Below are positions 22,616 through 35,038 of a stretch of 64,000 nt of DNA, piece by piece. Source of the stretch: Kitagawia praeruptora. Lineage: Eukaryota; Streptophyta; Magnoliopsida; Apiales; Apiaceae. Position 1 is the stretch's first letter, and the number at the start of each line of letters is the position of its first letter. A model generated the notes under the pieces. The model made no database searches. It saw nothing but the letters and a program-made list of their open reading frames with translations, and was not told the origin of the DNA. The DNA is taken from positions 125,920,001-125,984,000 of the forward strand of contig CM075350.1 in assembly GCA_037693485.1 (NCBI GenBank). Reading direction: 5' to 3'. A program made the translations under genes and the position numbers.

Positions 22616-25600
22616 AGGTTGACATCCTGTTTGGGGCTCAAGATCAGATGACACCAGATGAAGAAAAGCTGCAAGCAGCATCGCAGGGGGAGCTTCACTA
22701 AGTTGGATCCACTAGTCGTGTTTGATGTTCAAAGGCTAGCAGTGCTCATTGAGTAAGAGTTGAGATTCTTAGAAGCACTGAATGATCCAGATTGAGTGAT
22801 TGCATATTGGACAGGAAACTGTGAATCTAAAGATAATGCAAAATGATCTCAATCATATTTGAAAGAAGACTACTCTACCCATTAAATATCTAAGGAAACA
22901 TTAAGGACACATCTGTCATGACAAAGGGTTTTGTGTAATAACATTTCCTAGAGTCAGTTCTTGATGAATCTGGGTAGTAGAGTAGTAATTGGTAGCACGT
23001 GCTTGAATGAGAGTGTTTCATTGGTGGTTCTGAGTGAATTCAGTGAAGACTGAAGATGCACTAACTAATCAATATTTAGTAGGGTTCTTTGGAGATAGAT
23101 CCTTGCAAATTTGTTAAGGTTCGAATCAAGGAACTAACTAAATTGAACTAGAGGCAGATACACTTAGCACAAGGAATCAATCCACATGAATACTTGGTAG
23201 TGATACATAAGTTGAAGGGTAGTTCGAAGATTCTGAAAGTTCTACTCTGCTAGTATCAAGACTGTTGGTTTCTAGTGTGCTGAGTTTGGTGAAGCTGCTG
23301 CCAAGACCAATTTCTACAAGGAAATATTTGGGTGTTGAAGGTAATGCAGTTTCCATCCGGATGAGCGTGGTATTGTTTCGAGGGACAAGTCCAACTGGTA
23401 GCTGAAGTGTTATTCCTGTCCAAATGGAGTAAACGTTCGATCTCGAAAGGAGTAAACGTTCGATCTCTCGGACTCAAAAAGGGAGTAATTGTTCATTCAA
23501 CGATCATAAACCAGTAAAGCTCTATTGACTAAGGTACGTCACTCTAGTCTAGTATTGATTTAACTAAACGTGATGTTTATAGAGTGTTCATGCCATTTAG
23601 ATGTTTACTTTGTTTAGGATCTGGTTTATGTTTGGCTTGTGATCACCCGGGACCCGATATTACATCTATGAGATTAATTAGGAGCTCCCAGGACCTAACA
23701 TGACCTTACATGACCACTAGGAACCTAATAATGCAACATCTATTTGTATAGTCAATACATATCCAGGAATCCGTACTTTTGCTGTTATATGTTATTTATG
23801 ATATATGTTAAATGTGCCAGCATAAGTATTTGCATGTGTTAATTAGTTGTATTTAAAGTTTTTGACTTATATCAGTCAATGGTAGTTAGTCATAATTTTA
23901 TTTACTTCTGATTGTTTAAATCTAATATTAATGAAATCACTTAATATGTAGTTTAAGTGAAGCAATTCTCATGATATCGAAAATCCATTAATATTAGTTG
24001 TCATTTTTTTTTATATTAGTGATGTCACTTAAAATCTCTGCGCTAAGTGACAAAAAAGATTATTTCAAAAACACTAATATTGAAAGGGGTTTACTACATC
24101 GCGAGGGGTTGTCAAATATCATAAGTTTCAGCATTAATATTTAAAGTACTTTGATCTCTGATGCAACTAGTACCTCGAGCTTACATACATTATGATTGTC
24201 ATGAGTATTTTCAATATGCTTATGTGATAATTGTTGAGATGTAGTGTAGGAAGTTAAATGCTGTCATTCGATTAATGTATGATTCAGTGTTTAGCGGATA
24301 CTTATATTTTATGCTTTAGAATTACCATGATCTATATTGCAATATGTGTTTGTTTCAAGCGACAAATGGTAATTGTCTAGCATAATGTAAGTGTCTTATG
24401 TGCTTAATTGTTTTGTAGTAAGATGCGTTTTATTACAAAATGATTGAATGATGTTAATGCTTTTGAATGTTTTGTCACTCATATCTATGATGATTCATTA
24501 GTATTAATATGTGTCTTTTCATTCTTTAGAACTTGAATGCATAAAGAAATGTCTTGTCTATTTCTTGTGAAAAATGTTTTATTTAAACAAGCATTCATTT
24601 ACCAGAGAATGAAAAGCAACGAAAAGACTTTTTCAAAATTCTCCTTGAAAAGTTTCTTGAGGATTATCTTTCTATTTCAAAATCATATATCCTCTCTCTC
24701 TAAATATTTTGTAATGCAAAATGTTTGCTCTCCACAATTTGTTTAAGTAAAGTTACTTGATAACTTGTAACTTAGGTTGCACGGTATCAGGCTATTTTAT
24801 TTGAGTAAATTGTTTTAATTTTTTTTTAGGGTAGCAACCATTGGCAACTCGTTTTTCAAAATTCTTGTCGGTGTCTGTTTCACATTGACTCGTAATATCT
24901 GAACAATGGTTGTTGTCTTAAAAATTAGTACCTTGGACTGTATGACTAAAGCATTCATTCGATCTCCTTCTGTCATAAATGATCTATGCTTTACGTCGGA
25001 GATAATATCATATAGACGAGTATGATGTATATAATACCTAAGTATATATCGGAAATCATAGTCATCTATTTGATAAGAATGAATTGCAAAACAATTTCTG
25101 AAAAAAACATACAGTGAGCAAGATGAAATGGATTTGAGTTATTAATCAAAATGTTTTTGTTAAAAGAGGTGAATTTCAATTGGACATTTTTCTAAGAAAA
25201 ATTCAAAAGAACACTTTTGGAAATTTGTTAAACTCTTTGTCAAAATTCTGATTAACTCTTTCTGTTTAGCCGAAATGGCTTAGCCTCAGTGGCTATAGGG
25301 GAAGGTCGTGACGTTGATTAATCCATCAATTTCTAACCAAGACCTTAGTACCAAACACCGTCATTCTAATTCAAACTTTCAACCATTGGTGATATAAGGA
25401 ACTTATGTAAGTTAGCGGTTGTTAAGGGAGAAACTGCATTAGTTGCAGCAAATAAGGATGTGTCGGAAGTGCACCCACAACTCTACCTCTCGAGAAGTAA
25501 AGTAGCATACAAACTGAGGTAACTGTAGCTCGTCTGTATTCTCTCAAAAGGATGCAGAGCTGAAAAGGCAATTCAACTGTTTCTGGATGAACTCTATCAA

Positions 25601-26139
25601 CAGGGTGATTCCATTGAAGATTCGCTCGTCAGCCAGAGCACCTTGTAATGAGTCAAGTACACCAAAAGCATTCACGCTGATGGTAAGCCTAAAGGACTAA
25701 ATTTTTTTTTTTTTAACACATTGCAAGGAGTGCACTTTGTGAGGTATAGGTGGAACCCCTAAACTTCTTTGTTTACCATTCATGGTGAATGAAGTTGTTG
25801 AGCCGCCTTCACAGGCAATTGAGGTACACTTGGATTTCTTGCCATATATTAGAATCCTTGTCAATCCTCCTAGGAGAAATAGTCCTAGTTCCCTATCGGG
25901 ATTTCACATCCGCAGAGCAATCTGTTGATGTTGCAAGGCAATCACTAACAGCTTTCCATGACTGAAAATAGTGAGTTAATTCATCTTCACAGGTGATTGA
26001 GAGAGATGTTTGTACACGTCTACTCTCCCAGAAATTCAAATTCTGGAACACATGGAATACTCAAAGCTTAAACGCATATCACATTCAACGATCCAGTGCA
26101 TGGATTTGCATATGGGGAGTTTGTTGATGCTAAAAGTAG
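22616..26139 (+). other. LARD interior, no gene seen
   Basis: About 3.5 kb of mixed, partly AT-rich sequence with no supported gene on either strand. A 73-codon minus-strand frame (23256-23477) and a 69-codon plus frame (24537-24746) show no family features. Confidence 0.5.
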
Positions 26140-26403
26140 TTGAGCAACAACTCATTGACTATGATTCAGTTGGTTTACCAATTTGATGAGTCTTTTGAGG
26201 ATCAGGGTTTTGGAATTTCAGTCACTCCTGGAATGGAGGAGATTCAAATTTCGGAAGGGTTATTCCCCGACAACGAGCCACGTGTGCATGGATTTGCTCA
26301 TGGTGAGTTGGGTGACGATCTAACTGAAACTCTGTCTGAGATTACATCTCAGAACCTAGAGATCTTCAGTGATCGACAACATGCTATAGTCAACGATCCA
26401 TAA
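26140..26403 (+). other. Short acidic open frame, unrecognised
   Basis: An 87-codon frame (start MSNNSLTMIQLVYQFDESFE) with acidic composition. No domain is recognised. It could be a small decayed remnant of an accessory reading frame. Confidence 0.3.
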
Positions 26404-26879
26404 TATCTTGGTGAGACTAGCATGGATTTACTTGCAGGTACAAATTGCTATAAATGGAATGAGAGCAAGTAAGGGAGAGAAACACTTGAGTTAAGTGAGA
26501 GAGTGATACACTTGAGTGAGAAGTAGGGAGAGAAATGAGTGGAGCACTTACGCTTGAAAGTGCAAACACCAACAGAACGTAGTAGATGTGAGGAAACCAT
26601 AGACCAAACACTAACCTTGCTAATATGTCTGAATCCTGTAACTATATTTTCCTGCTCTAAAATGTTGAAGAGATTCTTTTCTGGAAGACAAGCCAAAGAG
26701 GAGTCTAGCTGAAGCTTAGTGGGAATGTCCAAGCTATTACCTTTGGGTGTATTAATCCGTGTTGTTCTCAATCTCAAAGGGGGAGACATTGATTTTTAGG
26801 CCTAAGGAGGATTTTATGTTCAATTGGAGGAGAGTTCCTTATTCGATTGGATGTAGATGATACTTTTATTGTCTTAGAG

Positions 26880-28025
26880 GCTATTCTCAACTAAGGGGGA
26901 GAATTTGGTGATACAAGAAACAAGAAATATAGTTTGGTATTAAGAAATATAGATTGATAATTTGAAGAAACTTGGAACATATCTTGTGGAGGTTAAATAG
27001 AGGACATCTAATGACACAAGATTGGATTGGATCTTGCAAGAACTAAGGGGGAGAATTAGATAACATTTAAAGCTTAGTGATGCAAGAGCTGAGAAGGAGA
27101 AATTACTAAGGGGGAGAAATCTTAGTAATATGTTGGAGCCTAATTCCTAAAGGTGTTGTAGATTTAACTGTCTTTTCATCTGAAGTGCAGAAGTTACTTT
27201 TTGTCAAATGGGAGAAGTTATGGAGAATCTTAACATCTTGATTTTAAAATGCTATATCTTATTCTGAAAAGATATCTAAGGGATTTTGCTCTGTTTGTTT
27301 GAAGATCTGTACTTGGAACATTCTTAGGAGAGGTTCGGCAGAAGAATTCTTTCTAGCACGATCAATGAATGAAAATGAGGATTTCTTTAAAGAGCATCAA
27401 CTCAGGGGGAGTTTTTGCTAAGTAGAAGTTTTCTAGGTAAAGAAGAATGTTGAGGGAGATTTTCAAGGGGCATTTGAAAAGTGTCCAAGTATGTTCTATT
27501 TCTTGTTTCAGTGATAGATGAAGTCAGTGGAGCAGTACAGGGAAGAAAGAAAAATATATCTCCTGGAAATAGAACATCCTGAAGAAAAAGAAGAAGTGAC
27601 TTTCATTCCAAGAGAGAACAACCTTAAGGGGAGAATGAGTTGACCTCTTATGGGGAACATAGAGAGCTGTATGTTCTAGTTCAAATTGCAAGATGAACCG
27701 GAATGGTTGTTAAGGAGTCTCTACTAATGATTTTATTCTTTATTGAAAGAACCCCATCTTTGAAGAACAACGAAGTAGAGAAAGCTCAAGGAAAATGAAA
27801 TTCAGAAATTCATCATTCATTTTCAGCAACTCAGGAAATCTGGATTAAACTGATTATATCTTTCCAGAACTTTTTGTATATTATTTTCATATCCAGTACT
27901 TTCATTGTTTCTTGTATGTTAGTTGAGTTATCCTCTAGTAGTTGATTTTATTTAATTGCTATTGGGGGAGAGTGTTTGGAAATAGTATTTGATTGTTATT
28001 CCATATCAACCAAATAGGGGGAGAT
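26880..28025 (+). other. Multiple polypurine tracts before the LARD 3' LTR
   Basis: At least five G-rich purine tracts of GGGGGAGA type occur at about 26893, 27045, 27110, 27405 and 27963. The functional tract AGGGGGAGA at 28016-28024 abuts the 3' LTR. Multiple upstream polypurine tracts have been described for Sirevirus elements. Confidence 0.7.
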
Positions 28026-29633
28026 TGAAAGGGGAGATTGAAAGGAGAGATAGGAGTGAAGGGAAGTAACTCACTGCACTTTCATGTGTACTAGAAATGC
28101 TAAATGTAATCCCTATGTAATGGTTGACGATAACTCAACAATAGAACAGGACATGTAATAATATACAGGTGCACAGGAATCTTGGAACACAGAGTTCAGT
28201 TAAGACAAAATATCAAAGGATCATCTACAGACTTGAAGCTCACTGGAAGAAGTTCATTAATATGTTCAGGCCTCAGTGGAGAATAAAGGATGGTAACATC
28301 TACTCAAGGATGTGGAAGTTACAGAAGATTGTCTTAGTCTCAGAAGATTTTATTGTACCACAATCGAAGCTGCAGTAAGGTTTAAATAGAAGAGTGTGGA
28401 ATCATATTCGGAATCAAGAGCCCCTATCAAGACTAGTCACTTATGAACCAGACCGTTGCATCAAGTGTCAGGACATTGGAGGCAAGCTCTCGTCAGTTAA
28501 TATGGTTTTAATCATTCTAAAGTTGTTGATCTTCTTAAGTCATGTGAAGGATCAACACAGGAGGTAAATTAGTGTTGAAGTGCCAAAGTTCCAGAATATG
28601 CATTGGAGCTGTATTGGAAGATCGAGATACAGGTCGAAATACAGTATTCAATGTTTAAGGAACGAGAATTAAATGTACGAAGAATTAGTGGCACAACCTG
28701 ATTGGACCTTTACTAAAGCTTCACATAATTGAAGGCCAAATACTTGGACGTGGTGGAGTCACGTATACGGGGCCATGTATTTGGTTGAGGAAGTCTACAA
28801 AAATTGAAGAGTGGAATGGAAATATTTAATTTAATTAAATAAAGTATTTATTTAATTTAATTAAATAAAGTACTTATTTAATTTAATTAAATAAAGTATT
28901 TATTTAATTATTTATATATTTTATAAATAAAGATATTCTTTATTTATATTTTATATAAATATTAAATATTACTTTTGAATTAAATATTTCCAAAGGCATG
29001 CTTGGCACATGACTTTGCATTAGGGTTTGGTGGAGCAAGAAAAGAAAAAGGAAAAAGGAAAAAGAAATGCTTTTCAAATTGATAAAAGAGAAAAGCAAGT
29101 CTTCTCTTTCAACAAGCAAGGTGTGCAGCCGCAAGGAGAAAAAAAGAGGGGAGAGAGAGAAAATTATTTTTCTCTCCCCCATGGCTAGATCTGTTCTTGA
29201 AAATACTTGTAGCCATGATTTTCTTTGTTACACCACTCCTCTATCTTTCTAGTGTAAACACTTGTTAAATCTTGTATAGAAGATAGGGTTGATTCTTGCC
29301 TCCTAAGTCCATAGACTTTAATATTTTTAGAGGAGCCAAGAATCATTTCTTTGTTGTGTTCTTGAGCTTATGTTCTTGAACTTGTTTGTAGCATTGCCCC
29401 CACTTCATAAATATAAATTTATATTTGTGAATCTTGTTGTGTTGTGTGTTTTGGGTGATTTTCTGTTCTTGGTCTTGGTTATTTTAATGGAGTCATATGC
29501 TTGGAGAAGACCATGAACAGTAAATGGGTTTGAGCCAAATTAATTTTTATGTTGTCCCAAAAATAATTAAAAGTCATAATTTTTTATTTGGGAATCGTAT
29601 TCACCCCCCCTCTACGATCTCCGGGACCTAACA
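28026..29633 (+). repeat. 3' LTR of the LARD
   Basis: 1608-bp copy at a constant offset of 11640 bp from the 5' LTR; I found no difference on reading. Confidence 0.93.
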
Positions 29634-29841
29634 GATTGCATTCGTCGTCGAAGGCCCTTTTGATCCCCTATCTGAGATCTCTTCAGATTACTTCTTTCAG
29701 GGGAAATTTCGCCCACCTTTCATGATGATGCCATGGTACCCCTAGGTGGGATCCCAGGTGGAAGCCCCCTTGGCACCCTGATTGCATTCGTCCTCGAAAG
29801 CCGTTTTGAGCCCCCATCTGAGATCTCTTCAGATTACTTCT
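29634..29841 (-). other. Outer gypsy segment between the two insertions, with a 147-bp tandem repeat
   Basis: This segment joins 16320-16385 on its left and 42464-42620 on its right once both younger elements are removed. The joined sequence holds about three copies of a roughly 147-bp unit marked by GATGATGCCATGGTACCCCT, CTTGGCACCCTGATTG and TCTGAGATCTCTTCAGATTA. The repeat lies at the Gag end of the outer element. Confidence 0.75.
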
Positions 29842-30708
29842 TGTTGATGAGTGGATTTTGTAATCAACTTATATGAGGTCTATAGGTAGTTGTATAGGCT
29901 AGCGATCAACTGTTCTTCGAACTAGGTTTGGGTTGTGTTTGTGGGGGTTGAGCTGAGCTCGAGGGTATCTCCAATAATCTCAGGTGCCTTTAGAGAAAAT
30001 TAGAGAACTTAATGCATCGTACCCTGAGGTGCCTACGTACCCTTGTATTTATAGGGATCAAGCTCACGTAGTTCTAATATGATTCTGTCTCTTATTGGAA
30101 TAGCTGTATTCGGTCATCTAGTTCGTGTTGGACTCAGGTTCCTTTAGAGCCTTTCACGAACTAGTTTGGCTAAGTAGAGTAGAACTCGAGTTCGTACCCC
30201 ACTTATGATTCTCTCATTGGTTAGAGTTATTCTAGGATCATCTGCGCCCTAGAATTATACTCAGATACCAATTCGTTTATCTGTTCTAGATGACTTCTAG
30301 AACTTTCTGTTGGCAACTCGTAGGAACCTGGTGCTCAGGAACCTACATTTCAGGAGCCTGTTTCTCAGGGACCTCCTTATTTCGGGACATATCACTTAGG
30401 GACCTCCCTTTTGGTGTTAGTACCTGCACAAGTAACAAACTAGTTAGACTGGATAACTCTTTATATGCTTTTATCATCTCTATGGCTGTTGTTATGCTAA
30501 TTCGAACTCCTCGGCTGGGAGGAACCTGGTCTTCGAGTGCTCAACTCAGCTTCCTGACCATTGGGAACCTCCTAATACTCATACTTCCTTATTCATTTCT
30601 TCTATTTGATCTTCATAACTCGTACTGGATCATTCTTCTAGCTTGTATGGATCGGACCCTATTGATTAATGGGCTTAAATCTAGTCCATGGAGATTTTGG
30701 GCACAACA
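29842..30708 (-). repeat. 3' LTR of the intact gypsy element
   Basis: 867-bp LTR starting TGTTGATGAGTGG and ending TTTTGGGCACAACA on the plus strand. A minus-strand TATA box (CTATAAATAC) is at 30045-30054. The 140-codon plus-strand frame from 30290 recurs in the other LTR and is not a gene. Confidence 0.95.
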
Positions 30709-30720
30709 AGTACCCCCCGG
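30709..30720 (-). other. Polypurine tract of the intact gypsy element
   Basis: CCGGGGGGTACT on the minus strand directly abuts the LTR end. Confidence 0.85.
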
Positions 30721-31166
30721 TTCCTTGAAATCATGTAATGTGAAAGGAACCTATTCTAATTCTACGATCAGAGGTTTAATGTTAACCCATCCTGGTAACT
30801 ATATCTTGCTTCAGCATTGTATATCCAAGCCTATATGAGCTAACTCGGTATAGGAAACAGGACATAAAATATTTTCAGCTTGATATAATTTTAAGTAAGC
30901 TTCCTTTGTATTAAGGAACCTGTTATCTCGCTATTTTCTTCTTCTTACTTCAGCTCTCGAAATCATCTTGATGCTCGCTTGTCACTCAACTCCACATTTC
31001 TTAAATTTAATAATTTAAGAAGAGATAACGGTTGGTAAGCAGGAGATAATTCAAAATTCGAATTAAACTTATCACTTACCAAAGCTGCAGTTAATGTATG
31101 AGTTCCCAAGGTTCACACGCCTCTGGTGCGTGTATCCCTTTAATTACTGCCCCAGTAGATTGCTGC

Positions 31167-31208
31167 CACGTGTTCACTGCTGCCTCCTATTTACCTCGAT
31201 TATATAAA
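31167..31208 (+). promoter_or_regulatory. Candidate promoter of the antisense gene: G-box and TATA box
   Basis: CACGTG (31167-31172) is a perfect G-box, the core site for plant bZIP and bHLH factors. TATATAAA lies 34 bp further on (31201-31208). A leader with an intron donor follows (AAG/GTATGA at 31339/31340). Spacing fits a plant RNA polymerase II core promoter reading plus, opposite to the retrotransposon's own transcription. Confidence 0.6.
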
Positions 31209-31748
31209 CACATGAATGACTTTATCTTCATTTTTACCTTTACCAAATATTTTCTAAAACCCTCGGAGAGAAAAGAGCAGAAGTTCGACGGTTATCTACT
31301 GGATCCAACCCTTCCATCGCCGTTTTTCTTCAATTTAAGGTATGATTCTGAACCTTTTCTTTCCGCTCTCTCGTAACTTCGATTAGATTTTCAGCTATCT
31401 GCTTTCTTCAATCTTGCACGTCATCTTTTTATGATATATGTTTGTATATAGTCTTCACATCTCACACACACAACCATTCATAATACCTTCTTTACTGGTG
31501 ATTCCATCGCCGATTTGTGGTTTCATCACTATGGTTTTACTGAAAACTTTTGACCATTTGCTTGTTTTCTATTCTCAATTCGTTTCATATGCATGTCATA
31601 GTCCATACTTATCTCTATGAATACTCAACCTCCATATAACTTCTTAAAGAACTTATTTGACATAGTCACAGTAGTTCAATCGTCTCTAGACCACAGGTTT
31701 CCCTTTAAGAATTCCAAAGTCTGACCTTTCTTCGTCTGTTTCTTGCAG

Positions 31749-33814
31749 ATGTCTTCTGATTCAACACATTCTGACCACCTCTCTTCCGTAAAACCTGTTT
31801 TTGTCGCATCTATAAGTAATAGAACTAGGTCTAGGGTCTTGATTCCCGACACTAGTGATCCTCAAGACATTCTGATGAAACCTCCAAATGCTATTGACCC
31901 CTTAAGGCCTTTAAGCTTAATTGATTTAGGAGATGACTGGTCTGACAATGAAGAGGTATCAAAACCCGAATTTGAATCTGAGTCCTTCCTAGAACCCGAC
32001 TTTCAAAGTGAGATATCTGTAGAAAGAGAACCATTCAAACAAGAGATTGTCCCTTTTTGTGAAAAATCTGATTCCATCATGACCTCAGTTAAACTGGAAA
32101 AACTATTTGAGGAATGTCACCGCCCTGTCTGTAAGATAACAATCCCAGAACCTGGTGAAAGAGCTCACAGGTTTGATTTGAAAATCCCAAAACAAGGTAT
32201 CCCCCATGCTGTTATATCTGCCGCTTTCTTGAGGGTAGGTGTTTCCATGCCTCTTCATCCTTTCTTACGAGAGGTTCTTGACTTTTACGAATTAGCACCA
32301 ATGCAACTCACCCCTAATTCTTATCGGTTAGCCATCAGCACCTTTATACTATATTCTAGCAAATTTACAGTTCCTTTGACAGCCCCTGAATTGGGCTATT
32401 TCTTCAGACTGAAAGACACTGGGAGGAATTCTGGCTGTTTTTACCTTTCAGCCTGGCCTTGTCACCAGGGTCAGTGCATAAAAAATGTTAAACAAAACTT
32501 TGAACAATGGCCGGAACAGTTTCTTTATTGCTATGACTGCCCCTACGTTAGATATGAGTTTAATCGTCGTCCCAATGTCCCGAAGCAAACCGTCCTTACA
32601 GGAGTTTGCTTGGAAAGAGCTACTGAGATTTTGAAACTGTCAGCCTCTCCACTAGAGATTGTCTGATCTTAATGACCCCTGGTAACCTGATGGCTTTTGG
32701 TTTTATTCCTTCGACTTCTGGTAGGAGTTTCTTTATAGTTATGCCTTTCTTATTAACTATATTTGTGCAATTTCATTCGCTTACTTCATATATATATACC
32801 TTTAACCTTAATCTACTGGCTTATGCAGACATGGCTCCAAAAGTTCCTTCATTTGTGAAAAGATCTAAAAATGTGGAAGAAATTTTCAAGGTTGATGACA
32901 ATATGAAGGAGGTTCCGCTTGCTGCAACTCCAATTAACCAAGTTCCAACCCCTGTATCTGTCCAGACTCAACCATCGGGTTCCTCAAAACGTAAATTGGC
33001 TCAGACCACACTTGACTTATCAGGGAGCTCCCAAACCAGGTCCATGAGGAAAAACAAAGCTGTGAAGGCTGATCCTACCGCTGCCCAGAACCAGTTTAAG
33101 GACTTGATTGACACTCATGTTCCTGCTGAGACTATTACCGGCTGGTCGAAAATGGACTCTACTGAAGCTCTGGAAGCTATGAGGTTCTCTGCGGCCCAGA
33201 ACGCCTTCTTTACTCTTAGGTTCTGTGATGATTTTGCCTTGAAGATCCAATATGACCTCAGGCTACAAGGAGAGATCTCGAAACTCAAAGAGGAGCTGGC
33301 TGCTAGAGAGGAGAGTGTGAATGTTGCCAATGCTGCGGTAAGGAGGGCTAAGGCTGTTGAAACCTCACTAAAGAATAGCAGGGATGAACTTCAGGAACAG
33401 GTGAAGAGTTTGCAGGATGAGAAATTATCCATGCTAGAGAAAGTCAATGAACTGAAAGCTCAGGTTGATGCCTTAAATGCTGCAGCCGTTACTGTCAAAT
33501 CATCTCTGCTCATCCAGGAAAAAGCTAGGTATGATGAAGGTTATGACGAAGGCGTTCGTGACTACATGAGGTCCATGTGGGAGAAAATGCCCGAGCTAAA
33601 CTGGTCTCTCCTAGGCGAGAACGTAGTAGGGATGATCAAAGATTTTGGGAATGAAGCTGCTGCTGCAACCTCTGTACCTCCCGTGAAATCGGTTGAGAGG
33701 TCTCCAGGTGCCAACCTTGAGACTGCAGAGGTTCCTACTCCTGAAATTGTTCAACCTATCCTTTCAACTCCTCCTGTTGCTACCAAGGGTTCTGATGAAG
33801 TTCCTCCTTCATAG
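31749..33814 (+). CDS. Antisense accessory gene with putative gypsy-type transposon domain
   Basis: Reads opposite to gag-pol, in the element's 3' region. A predicted 5'-UTR intron runs 31340-31748 (GTATGA to TTGCAG), ending directly before the ATG at 31749. The first coding block (31749-32660) has a serine-rich acidic N-terminus. It then carries a conserved segment (GIPHAVISAAFLRVGVSMPL, HPFLREVLDFYELAPMQLTP) typical of the 'putative gypsy type transposon' family (PF04195). A one-base shift near 32660 moves reading into the frame with LMTPGNLMAFGFIP. A 108-bp intron (32721-32828) then joins in phase to the second block at ATG 32831. That block has a basic N-terminus and a coiled coil at about 33260-33500, and ends near GYDEGVRDYMRSMW. 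Function of the family is unknown. The shift may be a lesion, or the two blocks may be made separately. Confidence 0.7.
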
Positions 33815-34798
33815 TTTCAACAAGATCCTTTTTTTAAAAAACTTTTGATAACTTTTGATGAGGTCGCGGGCTCCTCGTAACGCCTCGCAAGATGTAACTT
33901 TAAATTTGTTTTCCATGGCCTTCGTGCCAATAACTTTTATGCTGGTTTTCTGGGTCTCTGTACCCATAACTCTCTTTATGGTTTATGATATTTGCTTTTG
34001 CTGCATACCTTTCTTCAAAACCTTATGAAATACTTCGCTGTTATGCACTAGAGAATAATTCAACTTCCTTATTCATATGGTCAAGCTTACGTGGGCTAAC
34101 CCATTGTAAGAAACAGAACACATGCATATTTCCACTTGTTTATTCTCAAAAAAAATGCAACAAACTACAGCTGAATTGTAAAACCTGGAACCTCTGTGTT
34201 TATATTTTGTATTGATAATCTAAACCATAGTCTTCTTTAATAATTTCTTCTTCATCAAGACCAGGTTCCTCGAGTATTAATCCTGCAAAATAAACATAAA
34301 ACAAAAAACAGTTAACGTTAGTAAAATCTTTCTCTTGTTTAATTCGGGTCATCTCTTGGAAAGGTTGCCTGCCTGGCTCCCAATCCTAATCTCTAAGTCC
34401 CAACATGCCTCGAGGCATGTTGGTTCCTTTTTCTCTTGGAAAGGTAACCTGCTTGGTTCCCAGTCCTATTCTCTAGATCCCAACATGCCTCGAGACATGT
34501 TGGTTCCTCTTTGTGCCTCGAGGCGACTCTAGGAACCTGTGCGCCGTTCTAGGAGTCCACACAGATTCCTCTTCTTCATATGTCAGGCTAGACATCTTAT
34601 GAAGGTAAATGCTAAGGATTTTATCCCTTCTTCCCATGTGCCAAAGGCGGTTCCACATGAGGGAGAGCTTATTAGGCTTCTCTTTAAGGTGCCTTTTGTC
34701 AGGACTTTAGATGCCTTTTGTCAGGACTTTAGATGCCTTTTGTCAGGACTTTAATTCTCATGCTCAAGGAACTTGAGGCTTTTCAATCACATTTGCTC
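33815..34798. other. 3' flank of the antisense gene and spacer with short repeats
   Basis: No gene seen. Two copies of a block around CAACATGCCTCGAGGCATGT (itself an inverted repeat) occur at 34402 and 34481. Three copies of the 22-bp unit TGCCTTTTGTCAGGACTTTA(GA) occur at 34690-34752. Confidence 0.6.
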
Positions 34799-35038
34799 AG
34801 GAAGCTACCTGAGGCTTTGCTCAATGCCCAGGAAGCTACATGGGACTTTGCTCAATGCCCAGGAAGCTACCTGGGACTTTGCTCAATGCCCAGGAAGCTA
34901 CCTGGGACTTTGCTCAATGCCCAGGAAGCTACCTGGGACTTTGCTCAATGCCCAGGAAGCTACCTGGGACTTTGCTCAATGCCCAGGAAGCTACCTGGGA
35001 CTTTGCTCAATGCCCAGGAAGCTACCTGGGACTTTGCA
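34799..35038 (-). repeat. 31-bp tandem repeat in the gypsy 3' region
   Basis: Nearly eight copies of a 31-bp unit containing GGAAGCTACCTGGGACTTTG and CTCAATGCCCA. Because 31 is not a multiple of three, all frames stay open, giving three overlapping spurious frames. It corresponds in position to the 143-bp array of the outer element. Confidence 0.92.

Larger units (their letters stand above)
16386..29633 (+). mobile_element. 13.2-kb non-autonomous LTR retrotransposon (LARD-type)
   Basis: Two 1608-bp LTRs (16386-17993 and 28026-29633) look identical by eye. The 5-bp duplication GATTG flanks the element (16381-16385 and 29634-29638) within the outer gypsy element. A Met-tRNA PBS follows the left LTR and a purine tract precedes the right one, so it lies on the plus strand. 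The 10-kb interior has no protease, integrase, RT or RNase H, only one degraded 575-codon frame of unknown type. Several GGGGGAGA tracts precede the 3' LTR, a pattern described for Sirevirus-type copia elements, so relation to that lineage is possible. It must depend on an autonomous partner. Identical LTRs indicate very recent movement. Confidence 0.9.

Noticed and set aside
30290..30838. 182-codon frame starting in the gypsy LTR
   Set aside because: The first 140 codons repeat in the other LTR and the rest runs into non-coding sequence; no family resemblance.
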